64,000 bases of DNA from Opimibacter sp041746735 (GTDB taxonomy: Bacteria; Bacteroidota; Bacteroidia; Chitinophagales; Saprospiraceae), in NCBI GenBank assembly GCA_041746735.1, contig JBGTGP010000021.1:1-64000 (forward strand). Reading direction: 5' to 3'. This document shows positions 1 to 9,006 of this stretch, in pieces. The notes under the pieces are model-generated. The model made no database searches, was not told the DNA's origin, and saw only the letters and a program-made list of their open reading frames with translations. Position 1 is the stretch's first letter; each line of letters begins with the position of its first letter. The position numbers and the translations under genes were made by a program.

Positions 1-106
1 CTCCCCAAGGACTGATTTTACGGGAGGTAAATTCATGGGCTAGTTCATGTACCATTTTGATGTATCTTAGTCATGGCCTACAAGGTAGTAAAGACGCCTG
101 ATATCG

Positions 107-793
107 TCACATCAGGCACTGGCTATTGCAAGGTTTGGGTAAATAACCAATATCAAATATCAGCGCTGGCATCAGATCCAAACTGAATCCCCCATAGAAT
201 CGATTTTGTTCAAACACATTTTTGGATATTGTTTGGCCGGCATTCAGGTGGATCTCATCACTTACTTTCAGCCTTACACGTCTGTCCTGTGCTATCTTCC
301 ATATCGGGATCGTCATTTGTAATCTATACCGGAATCTAAAATTACCAAAATCATAGCCATCATCAAGTTCTGTCCGTGTAGTGTTCGTCTGATGAAAAAA
401 TCGGGCTTCCACTCTATATCGGTGATCGAACGTCATCTTCTCCAGCTTTTGTTTGTAAGCGAGTTCTATGTGAGGTCTGAGTTCCGGAACTGTCAATCTA
501 TTTTCATCGTTTGGATCATTTGCGTCTTGTAGAAATAGGCACATACCTAAGGAAGTTTCCCACCCACTGATGCCCCAAACACGATGAACATGACTTCTGA
601 TTAAAAACTGATGCTGTGCAGTCGGACGAACAAAATGACGTTCTTGAAACTCATTTTGCACATACCACTTCTCGCTGAGCTCCAGCGTGGTAAAAAGACC
701 ATACCACATTAAGCTTTGGCTTTCAATATTTTTTTGTCCCTCCGTACGGATTGCCGTTAAGACCCCAAGAACGAGGATTAATGATCTGCTCAT
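107..793 (-). CDS. DUF2490 family outer-membrane protein
   Basis: The 228-residue protein starts with a hydrophobic signal-like segment (LILVLGVLTAI) and continues as alternating polar/aromatic strands, with phrases such as MWYGLFTTLELSEKW, HRYRVEARF and FRFRYRLQM that are typical of DUF2490 proteins in Bacteroidota. Members are predicted outer-membrane beta-barrels of unknown function. It lies 169 bp downstream of the manganese catalase on the same strand, so cotranscription is possible but not shown. The start is an ATG at 793. Family assignment is by recognition of the pattern; no function can be given. Confidence 0.7.
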   Translation of the reverse strand: MSRSLILVLGVLTAIRTEGQKNIESQSLMWYGLFTTLELSEKWYVQNEFQERHFVRPTAQHQFLIRSHVHRVWGISGWETSLGMCLFLQDANDPNDENRLTVPELRPHIELAYKQKLEKMTFDHRYRVEARFFHQTNTTRTELDDGYDFGNFRFRYRLQMTIPIWKIAQDRRVRLKVSDEIHLNAGQTISKNVFEQNRFYGGFSLDLMPALIFDIGYLPKPCNSQCLM

Positions 794-962
794 GCATTCT
801 CTTAAGTTGCCAAAAGTAATTCATTTGGCTCATACCTCAATCCGCGTTTTTGCCGGATCTCCTTGTCCGGTCTGTGGGTTGGGCCTTCGTTGAATGAGAG
901 TTGCTATATCAAAGCCCAAATACGTTTAGATGTATATTCTTTGGCAAGCAAGAAATCGTATT

Positions 963-1916
963 TCAGGATTTGATTCCGGCCTCCATGCTTTCTTCAAAAA
1001 CGGACCAACTCATATACCCATTCTCAGGTCGTGTAGACTCATCGACCTCTGCTTTGCGTTCTGCACTCAGAGCCTTGTTGTGCACCTGCACTGATTTATT
1101 GGTCCGCTTGGTTCCCTTGGTTCTCTCGTCCAGTAAGCCATTGGTTTGATTAACGTGTTCAATTGGATTGTCAATCAATTCCCAAGCTTCTTTCATTTCG
1201 GGACTTTTGCCTTCATTCCAACCTCCAATATAATCATCGCCTTCAGACATGTTAAAATATTTGTTGCTGTATCGCGGATCGCTTTGCAAAATACCAGGTG
1301 GGAAATTTGGCTGTATACTGTCCAATGCGGCCTGAAACATTTGAAAATGTGCTACTTCGCGGGTCATCAAAAATCGCAAAGATTCCTTGACCATGACATC
1401 ATCGGTAAATTTCATCAGGTTCTCGTACACCATTTTTGCACTGGTCTCGGCTCCAATATTCAGGCGAAGGTCGGCTGTCAGATCTCCCATACCCATGATG
1501 TAAGAGGCGGACCATGGATTGCCTACACTATCTGTAAGGGTGGGTGTGCCACCGCTCACAATAAAGAAGTGCGGATTGATCATCGCTTCATGAATATAGG
1601 TTTCCTTTGCTGCCTTTCCAACGAGCATCAACGTCAAATCAGATTCATCAGCAGCATTCTTTAGCTCTCCATTTACACCCGTCAGTAGCATTTGAATGGT
1701 GGCGCCTACTATTTCCAAATGACTGAACTCCTCCGTGGCGATGTCCATCAGCATATCATACACCGCAGGGTTGGCTTTTCGGCAACCAAATGCTTGTACA
1801 AAATACTGCATAGCGGCTTTTAGCTCACCATTGGGTCCCCCAAACTGTTCGAGAAGAAGTTTGGCAAAACGCACATCGGGTTTTGTCACCCTGGCGTTAA
1901 ACTGTAATTCTTTCAC
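963..1916 (-). CDS. Manganese (non-heme) catalase
   Basis: The protein dismutates hydrogen peroxide with a dinuclear manganese centre in a ferritin-like four-helix bundle, in the cytoplasm. Visible ligands fit the family: Glu31 in GELKAAMQYF and the ExxH pair Glu63/His66 in TEEFSHLE, with a later Glu and His expected in the central helices (MVYENLMKF, REVAHFQMF). The 317 residues are close to the usual 290-310. The start is a GTG at 1916; the overlapping ATG two bases upstream runs at once into a stop. The C-terminal tail is polar and lysine-rich. A DUF4142 lipoprotein lies just upstream, a pairing that suggests stress defence. Confidence 0.93.
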   Translation of the reverse strand: MKELQFNARVTKPDVRFAKLLLEQFGGPNGELKAAMQYFVQAFGCRKANPAVYDMLMDIATEEFSHLEIVGATIQMLLTGVNGELKNAADESDLTLMLVGKAAKETYIHEAMINPHFFIVSGGTPTLTDSVGNPWSASYIMGMGDLTADLRLNIGAETSAKMVYENLMKFTDDVMVKESLRFLMTREVAHFQMFQAALDSIQPNFPPGILQSDPRYSNKYFNMSEGDDYIGGWNEGKSPEMKEAWELIDNPIEHVNQTNGLLDERTKGTKRTNKSVQVHNKALSAERKAEVDESTRPENGYMSWSVFEESMEAGIKS

Positions 1917-1949
1917 ATGGTGAACCCTATCGCTTAATTGTTACCGTCT

Positions 1950-2552
1950 TCAATTAGACATGTTATTAAATCTCCTTTGATACTCCAATGCATGTTCATG
2001 GTGAGCACGCAGGCTGGGCAAGGAGGCTGTTGCCCAACTTCTAATGTCTGCATCCTGGCATTCGGTTGATGCATCTTCAAATAAATCAATAGCGTCTCTG
2101 TGTAATCTTACCCGTCTGTCGGTGTACGTTTTATTAAAATCATCTCCTGTCTTATCCAGTAAGGCATTATAGGCATCACGTCCATCCTCCGTGGGTGTGG
2201 CGGGAATGCTGATGCCTTTTCGGCTAGCCAGATCTTTCAGTTGAACAAGAGATTGGGTATGTGCCTCCTCCATCTTTCTTCCCAGTTCTTTCACCTCTGT
2301 GGTTGTTCCTCTTTGCTGTGCCAGTTTGCCCAACTGAATTTCCTCCAGGTTCATTTCGGCGGCATCTACGAGAAACTGGGCATCGTTCTTTTGCTGGTTA
2401 TTGTCAAACTTTTCATTGTTGGATTTCTCGGATAAAACTTTTGAGTCCTCCGGACTTTGGGTACTGGTGCATGAAATAAAAAATGCAAGCGTGACCACAC
2501 TGAGTGTCTGGAGCAATGCCCCTTTCATAAAATGATTGATATACTTTTTCAT
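1950..2552 (-). CDS. DUF4142 lipoprotein
   Basis: From the ATG at 2552 this is a 200-residue protein with a signal peptide ending in the lipobox AFFISC, so it should be lipidated and exported. The mature part is helical and matches DUF4142 (FLVDAAEMNLEEIQLGKLA, a central LKDLASRKG, and SLPSLRAHHEHAL at the end), a ferritin-like family of unknown function common in stress loci. An ATG eight codons further upstream (2576) is possible but would put extra residues before the lysine-rich signal start. The gene ends 34 bp before the manganese catalase start on the same strand, so the two are probably cotranscribed. Confidence 0.82.
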   Translation of the reverse strand: MKKYINHFMKGALLQTLSVVTLAFFISCTSTQSPEDSKVLSEKSNNEKFDNNQQKNDAQFLVDAAEMNLEEIQLGKLAQQRGTTTEVKELGRKMEEAHTQSLVQLKDLASRKGISIPATPTEDGRDAYNALLDKTGDDFNKTYTDRRVRLHRDAIDLFEDASTECQDADIRSWATASLPSLRAHHEHALEYQRRFNNMSN

Positions 2553-2576
2553 ATGGATTGAATTATATGTAAACAT

Positions 2577-2901
2577 TGATTAAAGGGTGTGACTTTGTCA
2601 TTTTCAAGCCATTGCATGGGCTTCCTACCGATAGTAGCAGATTCAGGCAATGTATTGAGTTTCGAATCGTAAAGGTGGGCTGTAATGACTCAAATTACAT
2701 TACAATATTTTTGAATGGGGTTGTATGATTCACATATTTCTTTAATGAATCATATGTACGCTATGATCATACGACTCTTGGTACAAGAAGGCGAACAACT
2801 TGCGTCCTTCCATTCTGTAATAAAAAGGAAGAATCGTATAACGATGATTCAAACTCAAACCCGCATATTTGTGGCTACTCAGCATGTAAAAATATTCCAC
2901 T
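2577..2901. other. Intergenic region with one inverted repeat
   Basis: There is no convincing gene in this AT-rich stretch. The visible structure is a perfect 9-bp inverted repeat, TATGATTCA at 2724-2732 and TGAATCATA at 2746-2754, with a 13-base spacer. It could be a protein-binding site or an RNA hairpin; the DUF4142/catalase genes start 170 bp to the left. Nothing links it to a known regulator. Confidence 0.35.
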
Positions 2902-3108
2902 ATGAATCTCTTGAAAATACGGCTAAAAAGAAACGCAATGCGTAATATAGTGGAGATGAAGAGTATAATAAACGCGTCGATACTCCCTTTTAAAGAATTA
3001 CCGTCTGTTGATCAGACCATAGAAGATATAGATCATCTGAATGCGCATGACCTATTCTCGCTTTATACCGCTGACATTATCAAAAAAGAGATCATATTCG
3101 TCCGGTAA
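2902..3108 (+). CDS. Possible small hypothetical protein
   Basis: This is an open frame of 68 codons with a basic N-terminus (MNLLKIRLKRNAMRN) and an acidic/helical second half (SVDQTIEDIDHLNAHDLFSLYTADI). A start at the internal ATG at 2938 (13th codon) is also possible. No family is recognised. It ends directly against the convergent glycosidase gene. It is the only plus-strand candidate in a minus-strand block, with no visible Shine-Dalgarno, so it may be spurious. It is kept because the amino-acid composition looks protein-like and nothing lies antisense to it. Confidence 0.25.
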   Translation: MNLLKIRLKRNAMRNIVEMKSIINASILPFKELPSVDQTIEDIDHLNAHDLFSLYTADIIKKEIIFVR

Positions 3109-4326
3109 TCAAACATGGTGAAACAGGAGCCCGTAACTCTCTTCGACTAACACACTCTTCCATTCCTCGATCAGATTCTTGTAGGCGATCCCTACCGGCA
3201 TGATATTTCGGTCAAGATCATAGAGGCCAAGTTCATTTACATTACCGGCATCGTTTCTGAGTGCGGAATCCCAATCGACCTGATGCAACAGGCTATACCA
3301 GGTAAATCCAGTGATCGGTACACCATCTTGCTTCAGCAGATGTAGATTAGCCCATTGTTTCAAGAGCCACTCTTTACACGCAGGCATTTTGATATTGGTC
3401 TCGGTATGCATGATCGGAAGCTTATACCTGTTGTAATACTGCTGCGTCAGCACATAATACCCAAATATCTCCCCTGAAGCTTGCGTAGATCCATCCGGGT
3501 GTACAAGGTGTTCATTGGTGACATAATAATCGTTTCCCATGATACACCTTGCCTTGACCTGGTTTTGCGCAAACCAGTTGTACTCGTTTTTCGTCAATCC
3601 ATTTTGCAGCAGGTACTCATACATCGTCACATTTATAGGAAACCCATACGTGAGATCCAGAGACAAAAATCTCTTTTGATTGAGAAAACGAGCCAGTGGC
3701 AATGCTTTTGGTTCCGTAGCATGAAAATATTCAGTTGATTCACTTTGGATAAAGGTAGCATCCGGTTGTACCCTTAAAATGGCATGCATCGCCATTACAT
3801 TGGCTTTCGCCAGATTCTTGAGTGCCGTCACGAAGGCAAAATCCGTACTCAGCCGTTCGTTCCACCATCCATATTGAGCAGAAAACAGAGCAGCAATGAA
3901 TATTTCATTGACTGGTGTGTAGAACTGCAGGTCGGGAAACCTACTTGCAAAGGCAGTGGCATACTCTGCAAAATGAACCGGGAAGTCCGGGTTCTGAAAA
4001 TCACCTAACCAATCCGGGACCCCAAAATGGCATAGATCGACGAGGGGGGTAATTCCCAATTCCCTTAACCGTTGGAATGTAATATCTGAGAACGACCAAT
4101 CAAAAGTACCTGGACCCGTATGTGTTTTGTAATACGGCGGACCATATCGCAGGAATTCTATCCCCATTTCCTTTACCAGCTCAAAGTCCTTCTCCCAATG
4201 GACATAATGGCCTGTCTTCTCCATTTCATCCACGCGTTTCGTGGTTCCATCCGGCAAGAGTATGGTGGGATAACTATTTTCTATGCCTGTGGCAAACATA
4301 AATTTACTTCCGTGCATATGCTCCAT
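3109..4326 (-). CDS. GH1-like clan A glycosidase, second paralogue of the cluster
   Basis: The 405-residue (beta/alpha)8 glycosidase-type protein has no signal peptide, so it should be cytoplasmic. The acid/base glutamate is Glu141 in TPVNEIF and the nucleophile is Glu309 in MHTETN, at the ends of predicted strands 4 and 7 as in clan GH-A. LCHFGVPDWL and DITFQRLRELGITPLVDL match beta-glucosidase-like (GH1) proteins. It lies 8 bp downstream of a related gene (4335-5480) and ends a cluster with glf and a glycosyltransferase. The substrate is unknown; a galactofuranose- or galactose-containing small molecule is an inference from neighbours only. It could act as a transglycosidase. Confidence 0.75.
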   Translation of the reverse strand: MEHMHGSKFMFATGIENSYPTILLPDGTTKRVDEMEKTGHYVHWEKDFELVKEMGIEFLRYGPPYYKTHTGPGTFDWSFSDITFQRLRELGITPLVDLCHFGVPDWLGDFQNPDFPVHFAEYATAFASRFPDLQFYTPVNEIFIAALFSAQYGWWNERLSTDFAFVTALKNLAKANVMAMHAILRVQPDATFIQSESTEYFHATEPKALPLARFLNQKRFLSLDLTYGFPINVTMYEYLLQNGLTKNEYNWFAQNQVKARCIMGNDYYVTNEHLVHPDGSTQASGEIFGYYVLTQQYYNRYKLPIMHTETNIKMPACKEWLLKQWANLHLLKQDGVPITGFTWYSLLHQVDWDSALRNDAGNVNELGLYDLDRNIMPVGIAYKNLIEEWKSVLVEESYGLLFHHV

Positions 4327-4334
4327 GTAAAATA

Positions 4335-5480
4335 TTATCTATTCAAGTTGTCTTGCGCCCGCCATAATGCTTCTGCACTCGGCATGTGCATCACTCTCTC
4401 CGGCTTTTCAGCGGAATAAACATCGTCCCAGATACCTGCATAATGCCAATCCTGCAAATAATCCCAATCCGGTCTGTTGACTATCGGATACCAGCAAATC
4501 CCCCAAAAAGGAAGACCGGCATTTAAAAGTTTATGCGTCTCAGTCTCAATCATCTCAATCCACAACGGTCGGTCCTCCTTTGGATGGCTTGTTTCGGTCA
4601 GCACAAAGGGACGATTATACTTTTCATGCGCGGTCATCAGTAACTGATGCAGGGGAATATACTTCGGATTCAGAACTCCGATCTTCCAATCCAAAAATTC
4701 ATGTGGAAATATTTTCCATTGATTGTTGTAATAAAAGTTATATCCTAATATATCCAGGTAGGATTCGTTTCCTCCCAATTCTGGACATAACCTGCCGCAT
4801 AATATTTCTGTCACCTGAAATTGTGCCTCATGCATGGCCGCCGCTCTTTCTATATCTTCCGATGAGGCCGTGTCCCACGGGACTATACTGATTAAAGGCT
4901 CCGTGGTCAGGATACGAACTGATGGATCTGCAGCCTTTACTGCATCAATACCTTTGATATACGCCTTCATCAAGCTGTACTTCACCTCCCAACCTTGATT
5001 CGTACAATAGGGTGATGTAGCCTTTGCGTCACCTCCCAACCAGGAAAGGAAGCTTACTTCATTGATGGGTGTAATAATAAGTGTCGAGGTGGAATCTATG
5101 CTTCTATATAAGTTCACAAATGCCGTACATAAGGCAACGAACCGGTTTGTAAACTGGGGATGTAAAGGTGTCAAATCATCAGGAAATCCGAAATGACATA
5201 AATCCCAAACTTGTTGGATGTTATGAGCCTTTCCGATGAGAATCATCATACTTACGGAGGACCAATCATAGACGTACGGCTTTGTTTCTACTTTGCTCCA
5301 GCGGATGCCTTCACGCACCGTAGCCATTTTAAAGGGAACCAGATTCTTATAGTCTGTTTCAATGAGCTGAAGGTGCCCGGTCGTCTGGATCAAATCTACC
5401 CGCAGGCCAAAGGCATTTAAGTGGTCAGCACATTCGTAGCCGGCCATCCAGAAGGAACGAAACGGATTATCATGATTCAT
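4335..5480 (-). CDS. GH1-like clan A glycosidase, first paralogue
   Basis: The 381-residue paralogue of the downstream gene shares VWDLCHFGFPDDL and the same catalytic spacing: acid/base Glu141 in TPINEV and nucleophile Glu296 in VLTETS. It has no signal peptide or membrane segment. Its ATG overlaps the stop of glf by four bases (ATGA), which indicates translational coupling, so the products are probably needed together. The sequence between the two catalytic residues differs clearly from the neighbour, so this is an old duplication rather than a recent copy. The family level is well supported; the substrate is not visible. Confidence 0.75.
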   Translation of the reverse strand: MNHDNPFRSFWMAGYECADHLNAFGLRVDLIQTTGHLQLIETDYKNLVPFKMATVREGIRWSKVETKPYVYDWSSVSMMILIGKAHNIQQVWDLCHFGFPDDLTPLHPQFTNRFVALCTAFVNLYRSIDSTSTLIITPINEVSFLSWLGGDAKATSPYCTNQGWEVKYSLMKAYIKGIDAVKAADPSVRILTTEPLISIVPWDTASSEDIERAAAMHEAQFQVTEILCGRLCPELGGNESYLDILGYNFYYNNQWKIFPHEFLDWKIGVLNPKYIPLHQLLMTAHEKYNRPFVLTETSHPKEDRPLWIEMIETETHKLLNAGLPFWGICWYPIVNRPDWDYLQDWHYAGIWDDVYSAEKPERVMHMPSAEALWRAQDNLNR

Positions 5481-6637
5481 TTCGTTATGATACTATCGCC
5501 ATTTGCAGAAGGTACTGCCGCCTTGACTATCGGTAATGGTGGTACGGGCATTAGCTTTTTAAACAAGGCCAGTGATTGAGCCACTACCTGATCCATATTG
5601 TAGTATTTGTAGGTACCCAAACGCCCCGTAAAAAATGTATTCGGTTCAGCAGCCGCCAGTGCTTTATACTGATTATATACCTCGGTATTCTCTTTCCTGG
5701 GGATGGGGTAATAGGGATCCCCATCCGCCGTGGGATACTCATACACTATAGATGTTTTACTGTGCTTCTGTCCTGTCAGATGTTTAAACTCAGTAATACG
5801 GGTATACGCCTGGCTCATGGGATAATTTACAGTTCCTGTAGGCTGGAATGTTTCAGCATCGATAGTTTGACTTTTAAATTGAATCGATCGGTATGGCAGT
5901 TTGCCGAAACAAAAATCAAAGTAAGCATCAATAGGTCCGGAGTAAATCAAGGTCTTAAAACTGACTTCATTGACCACATCCTTATAATCGGTGTTGAGCA
6001 TAACATTTATATTGGGATGATCCAATAACCTGTAAAACATTTGGGTATATCCCTGCAGAGGCATTACCTGGTACTGATCTGTAAAATACCGGTTATCCCG
6101 ATTGGTTCGCGTAGGCACTCTTGCGGTGACGGAGGCATCAAGCTCCGATGGGTCCAGCGCCCACTGCTTCATCGTGTAATGCTTAAAAAACTTCTCATAG
6201 AGCTCTCTTCCTACGGCATTGACCACTACATCTTCGGAAGTACGTACCTGATCTTTTTTCTCGGCTCTGGAATCAAAAAACTGTTGTACCTGTAGTTGAG
6301 AGAGATTAAGTCCGTACAAAGTATTGACGGTGTTTTGGTTGATGGGGATAGGCACCAACTGTCCATCAACACTGGCCAGTACGTGATGCTCATAGGGCCT
6401 CCACTCCGTAAAGTGACTCAGGTACTGAAATACATCTTTGCTATTCGTATGAAAAATATGGGGTCCGTATTTATGAACCAATATACCATCGCTATTGTAA
6501 TAATCAAAAGTGTTTCCTCCCACATGATTCCGTCTATCGATCAACAATATTTTCTTGTTGGCCTTTGATGCTAATCGCTCTGCTAGTACGGCTCCTGCCA
6601 GTCCCGCTCCCACTATCAAATAATCGTACATATTCAT
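5477..6637 (-). CDS. glf: UDP-galactopyranose mutase
   Basis: The enzyme interconverts UDP-galactopyranose and UDP-galactofuranose using reduced FAD, supplying Galf donors. The N-terminal Rossmann motif is clear (YLIVGAGLAGAVLAERL, then LLIDRRNHVGGN), followed by the family signatures YGPHIFHTNSKDVF, LVPIPINQNTV and FFKHYTMKQW, and the C-terminal FTGRLGTYKYYNMDQV. Length (386) is normal. The upstream glycosyltransferase frame runs 104 bp into it and the downstream glycosidase overlaps it by 4 bp, so the cluster is tightly packed. Start choice: MNMYDYLIVG from 6637; the second ATG two codons later would also work. Confidence 0.95.
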   Translation of the reverse strand: MNMYDYLIVGAGLAGAVLAERLASKANKKILLIDRRNHVGGNTFDYYNSDGILVHKYGPHIFHTNSKDVFQYLSHFTEWRPYEHHVLASVDGQLVPIPINQNTVNTLYGLNLSQLQVQQFFDSRAEKKDQVRTSEDVVVNAVGRELYEKFFKHYTMKQWALDPSELDASVTARVPTRTNRDNRYFTDQYQVMPLQGYTQMFYRLLDHPNINVMLNTDYKDVVNEVSFKTLIYSGPIDAYFDFCFGKLPYRSIQFKSQTIDAETFQPTGTVNYPMSQAYTRITEFKHLTGQKHSKTSIVYEYPTADGDPYYPIPRKENTEVYNQYKALAAAEPNTFFTGRLGTYKYYNMDQVVAQSLALFKKLMPVPPLPIVKAAVPSANGDSIITK

Positions 6638-7784
6638 TTATTTTGTCTGTGAGTAAATCCTGATTCGTCATAACTTCATTTTGTATCAATTCATCCATCC
6701 TTCCCCAGGTGGCATCCCAGGAGATGGCGCTGAGATATTCATCCACCTTTGTCAGCCATTCCCGTTTATCGGTGGCCGCGAGTTCGGCGGAAGCATATTG
6801 CACTAACTCACTCGCGTTTTGCACAATGTGCACTAACCCCAATTCATGATAGGGATGCACGACATCAATAATAGCGGTAGAGATGACGGGCTTTCCTCCT
6901 GCCAGATATTCTGGTGTCTTTGTAGGGCTAATGAAGCGTGTGGCTTCATTGAGGGCGAATGGAATGAGAGCAATGTCCCATCCACTCAGGTAGACAGGCA
7001 ATTCCGCATATGTTTTAGAACCCAGATAATGGATATTCTCATTCTGAGGTAGAGTGTCAGGATCAATTTTTATAACCGGGCCAACTAAAATAAAGTGCCA
7101 ATCTGGCCTGGCATCGGCGGCCTGTCGTATCAACTCAATATCAAAACGCTCATCAATGACACCATAAAATCCTATCCGGGGATGTGGAATCGTGGATTGG
7201 TCTTCGACGTCTTCATTGGGCTCCCTTGCTTTTAAAAAATGGGCTTTATCAATACTGCTTGGAAATGAATAAATATTCTTATGTTGAGATTGCTTTTCTT
7301 TAAACAGATTGTTACCTCCGGTAAAAACGATGTCAGCCCTTTGGAATAATTCTTGTTCGTAAATTTTTAAATCAGCAGGAGCAAACTTAAAGGCACTCAA
7401 TTCATCCATACAATCGTACACGGTCACTAAGGGATCAAAGTTCTGGGTGTAGGCCAATGCCATAGGGGTATAGTACCAAAAAAGGTAGGAGTGAATAAGG
7501 TGATCTTTAAAAAGTTTTTTTACGATCATCTCTACCCTTTTTGCAGGATTGAGATTCTCATCTGTCCGATTGTTTAAATGTGGTAATATCACCTTGACAT
7601 TTTCATCGGTTACATTAATGGTGTAGCCATCCTCCTCTGCGCTGTACACAAATTCTTCTACATAATAGACCGTATACCTACTAGTAAAACGGCTTAACAA
7701 ATGTTGTGGTCGTTGATAAACAAACTTCCATGATAAATGGGAAAAACATATCAGGTGTTTTTCATAATGACTCTTACTTCTCAT
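6534..7784 (-). CDS. Glycosyltransferase, GT-B fold, glf-linked
   Basis: The 416-residue soluble protein starts with HLICFSHLSWKFVYQRPQHLLSRF, typical of GT4-like glycosyltransferases in Bacteroidota. The C-terminal nucleotide-sugar half carries IGFYGVIDERFD, WHFILVGPV and the donor-site stretch ISPTKTPEYLAGGKPVIST. It is first in a minus-strand cluster with glf and two GH1-like genes, so the likely donor is a UDP-hexose, possibly UDP-Galf. The last ~35 codons overlap the start of glf in another frame and encode low-complexity residues (GSGTGRSRTSR), so the natural C-terminus may once have been shorter. Acceptor unknown. Confidence 0.82.
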   Translation of the reverse strand: MRSKSHYEKHLICFSHLSWKFVYQRPQHLLSRFTSRYTVYYVEEFVYSAEEDGYTINVTDENVKVILPHLNNRTDENLNPAKRVEMIVKKLFKDHLIHSYLFWYYTPMALAYTQNFDPLVTVYDCMDELSAFKFAPADLKIYEQELFQRADIVFTGGNNLFKEKQSQHKNIYSFPSSIDKAHFLKAREPNEDVEDQSTIPHPRIGFYGVIDERFDIELIRQAADARPDWHFILVGPVIKIDPDTLPQNENIHYLGSKTYAELPVYLSGWDIALIPFALNEATRFISPTKTPEYLAGGKPVISTAIIDVVHPYHELGLVHIVQNASELVQYASAELAATDKREWLTKVDEYLSAISWDATWGRMDELIQNEVMTNQDLLTDKINEYVRLFDSGSGTGRSRTSRAISIKGQQENIVDR

Positions 7785-8188
7785 CGTGCATAGTTTAATT
7801 GTTCAATACTTGGTTGCCTTTGCTAAATGGGTGGGAAAGAATGACAAAAAGCATATCAGTCTTCCCCAACGAAATCATCATATTGGATGTGCTATAGCGT
7901 AGGGTCAAATGTATTGGAGTTTTGCTGGGCATGTCTTACACTATTCAATTGACCCATTACATGATTCCTACATTTAGTGGAACATGACGTCATATGATAG
8001 AATAGTATAATATTAATAGCCTGACTCCTGACATCACATCTGGCAGGTCAGAAAGAAAAAGCTTCTACGGTTTATCTCCCCAGTATGTTTCTTCCGCATT
8101 ACACTTTTACATCTTTGACAGATGCTTTTTGCATATACAAGCTTAGCCACTGCTTCCCTGACTATAAGTATAGATGGGCTTTCTGACA
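7785..8188. other. Intergenic region, no gene recognised
   Basis: This 404-bp AT-rich gap separates the end of ku from the start of the glycan cluster. I see no open frame, tRNA or Rho-independent terminator with a clear stem and T-run. The only notable element is the palindrome ATGACGTCAT at 7984-7993. It presumably holds the promoter of the glycosyltransferase-glf cluster, but no TAnnTTTG box is visible at a sensible distance on the minus strand. Confidence 0.4.
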
Positions 8189-8965
8189 TTATGCTAACTT
8201 ATTCTTTTTACCTGCCAGACTTGCTTTAAGCATATCCATTAAGCTATCATCCTGCTTATGTACCACCTTCAACTTTTTGGTAGTCGTCTTGACCCCTTTG
8301 GCTTTTTCTTTAATACGTTTTAGTAGTTTGGCCGTGTAGGTATCTTTATATTTGGCAATATTGAATTCCTCCGTCAATTGCTCCACCAATTTATTGGCCA
8401 TATCACTCTCCTTGGTTTTAGTTTTAGAAACCGGCGGTAAATTTAGATCTGAGGTCTCCTTGATCTCCTGGGAAAAGCGAATACGGTTCAAGACGATGAC
8501 ATTCTTATACGGCTTGAGAATAGCCAGGCCTTCCTTGTTTCGTAAAACGAAGGTGGTGACCCCTACCTTTCCAGTAGAAGCCAATGCGTCGCGCAATAAA
8601 GCATACGCCTTCATGGCTGTTTTTTGTGGTTCCAGATAATAGGGTTTTTCATAATACAGCGTATCAATTTCTTCCTCGCTGACGAAATTTAAAATCTCAA
8701 TCAATTTCGTTTTAACAGCATCTGCAGCTTCAAAATCTTCTGCTTCCAGGATCACATAGCCATCCTCCAACTTGTATCCTTTCACAATGTCTTTGTACTC
8801 GATCACCTTGCCTGTGTTCTCATTGACCCTTTTAAATTTAATATTCGCATGATCTTTACTGTCGAGCATATCCAGGTCGAGAGCACTTTCCTGTACGGCA
8901 GAAAATAGTTTTACAGGAATATTACTTAATCCAAAGCTGATTGAGCCTGTCCATATAGATCGCAT
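8189..8965 (-). CDS. ku: Non-homologous end-joining protein Ku
   Basis: The 258-residue protein starts with the diagnostic MRSIWTGSISFGLSNIPVKLFSA and carries the Ku core beta-barrel (YVILEAEDFEAAD, IDTLYYEKPYYLEPQKTA, KVGVTTFVLRNKEGLA). Bacterial Ku homodimers encircle DNA double-strand ends and recruit LigD. The C-terminus is lysine-rich (KAKGVKTTTKKLK), as in the DNA- or LigD-binding tails of other Ku proteins. It lies 41 bp downstream of ligD on the same strand, so the two form the minimal bacterial NHEJ operon. Length is normal for the family. Confidence 0.96.
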   Translation of the reverse strand: MRSIWTGSISFGLSNIPVKLFSAVQESALDLDMLDSKDHANIKFKRVNENTGKVIEYKDIVKGYKLEDGYVILEAEDFEAADAVKTKLIEILNFVSEEEIDTLYYEKPYYLEPQKTAMKAYALLRDALASTGKVGVTTFVLRNKEGLAILKPYKNVIVLNRIRFSQEIKETSDLNLPPVSKTKTKESDMANKLVEQLTEEFNIAKYKDTYTAKLLKRIKEKAKGVKTTTKKLKVVHKQDDSLMDMLKASLAGKKNKLA

Positions 8966-9006
8966 ATTATTAAGATTTTATCTTGTTTTAAAATGTGTGC
9001 CATGTT

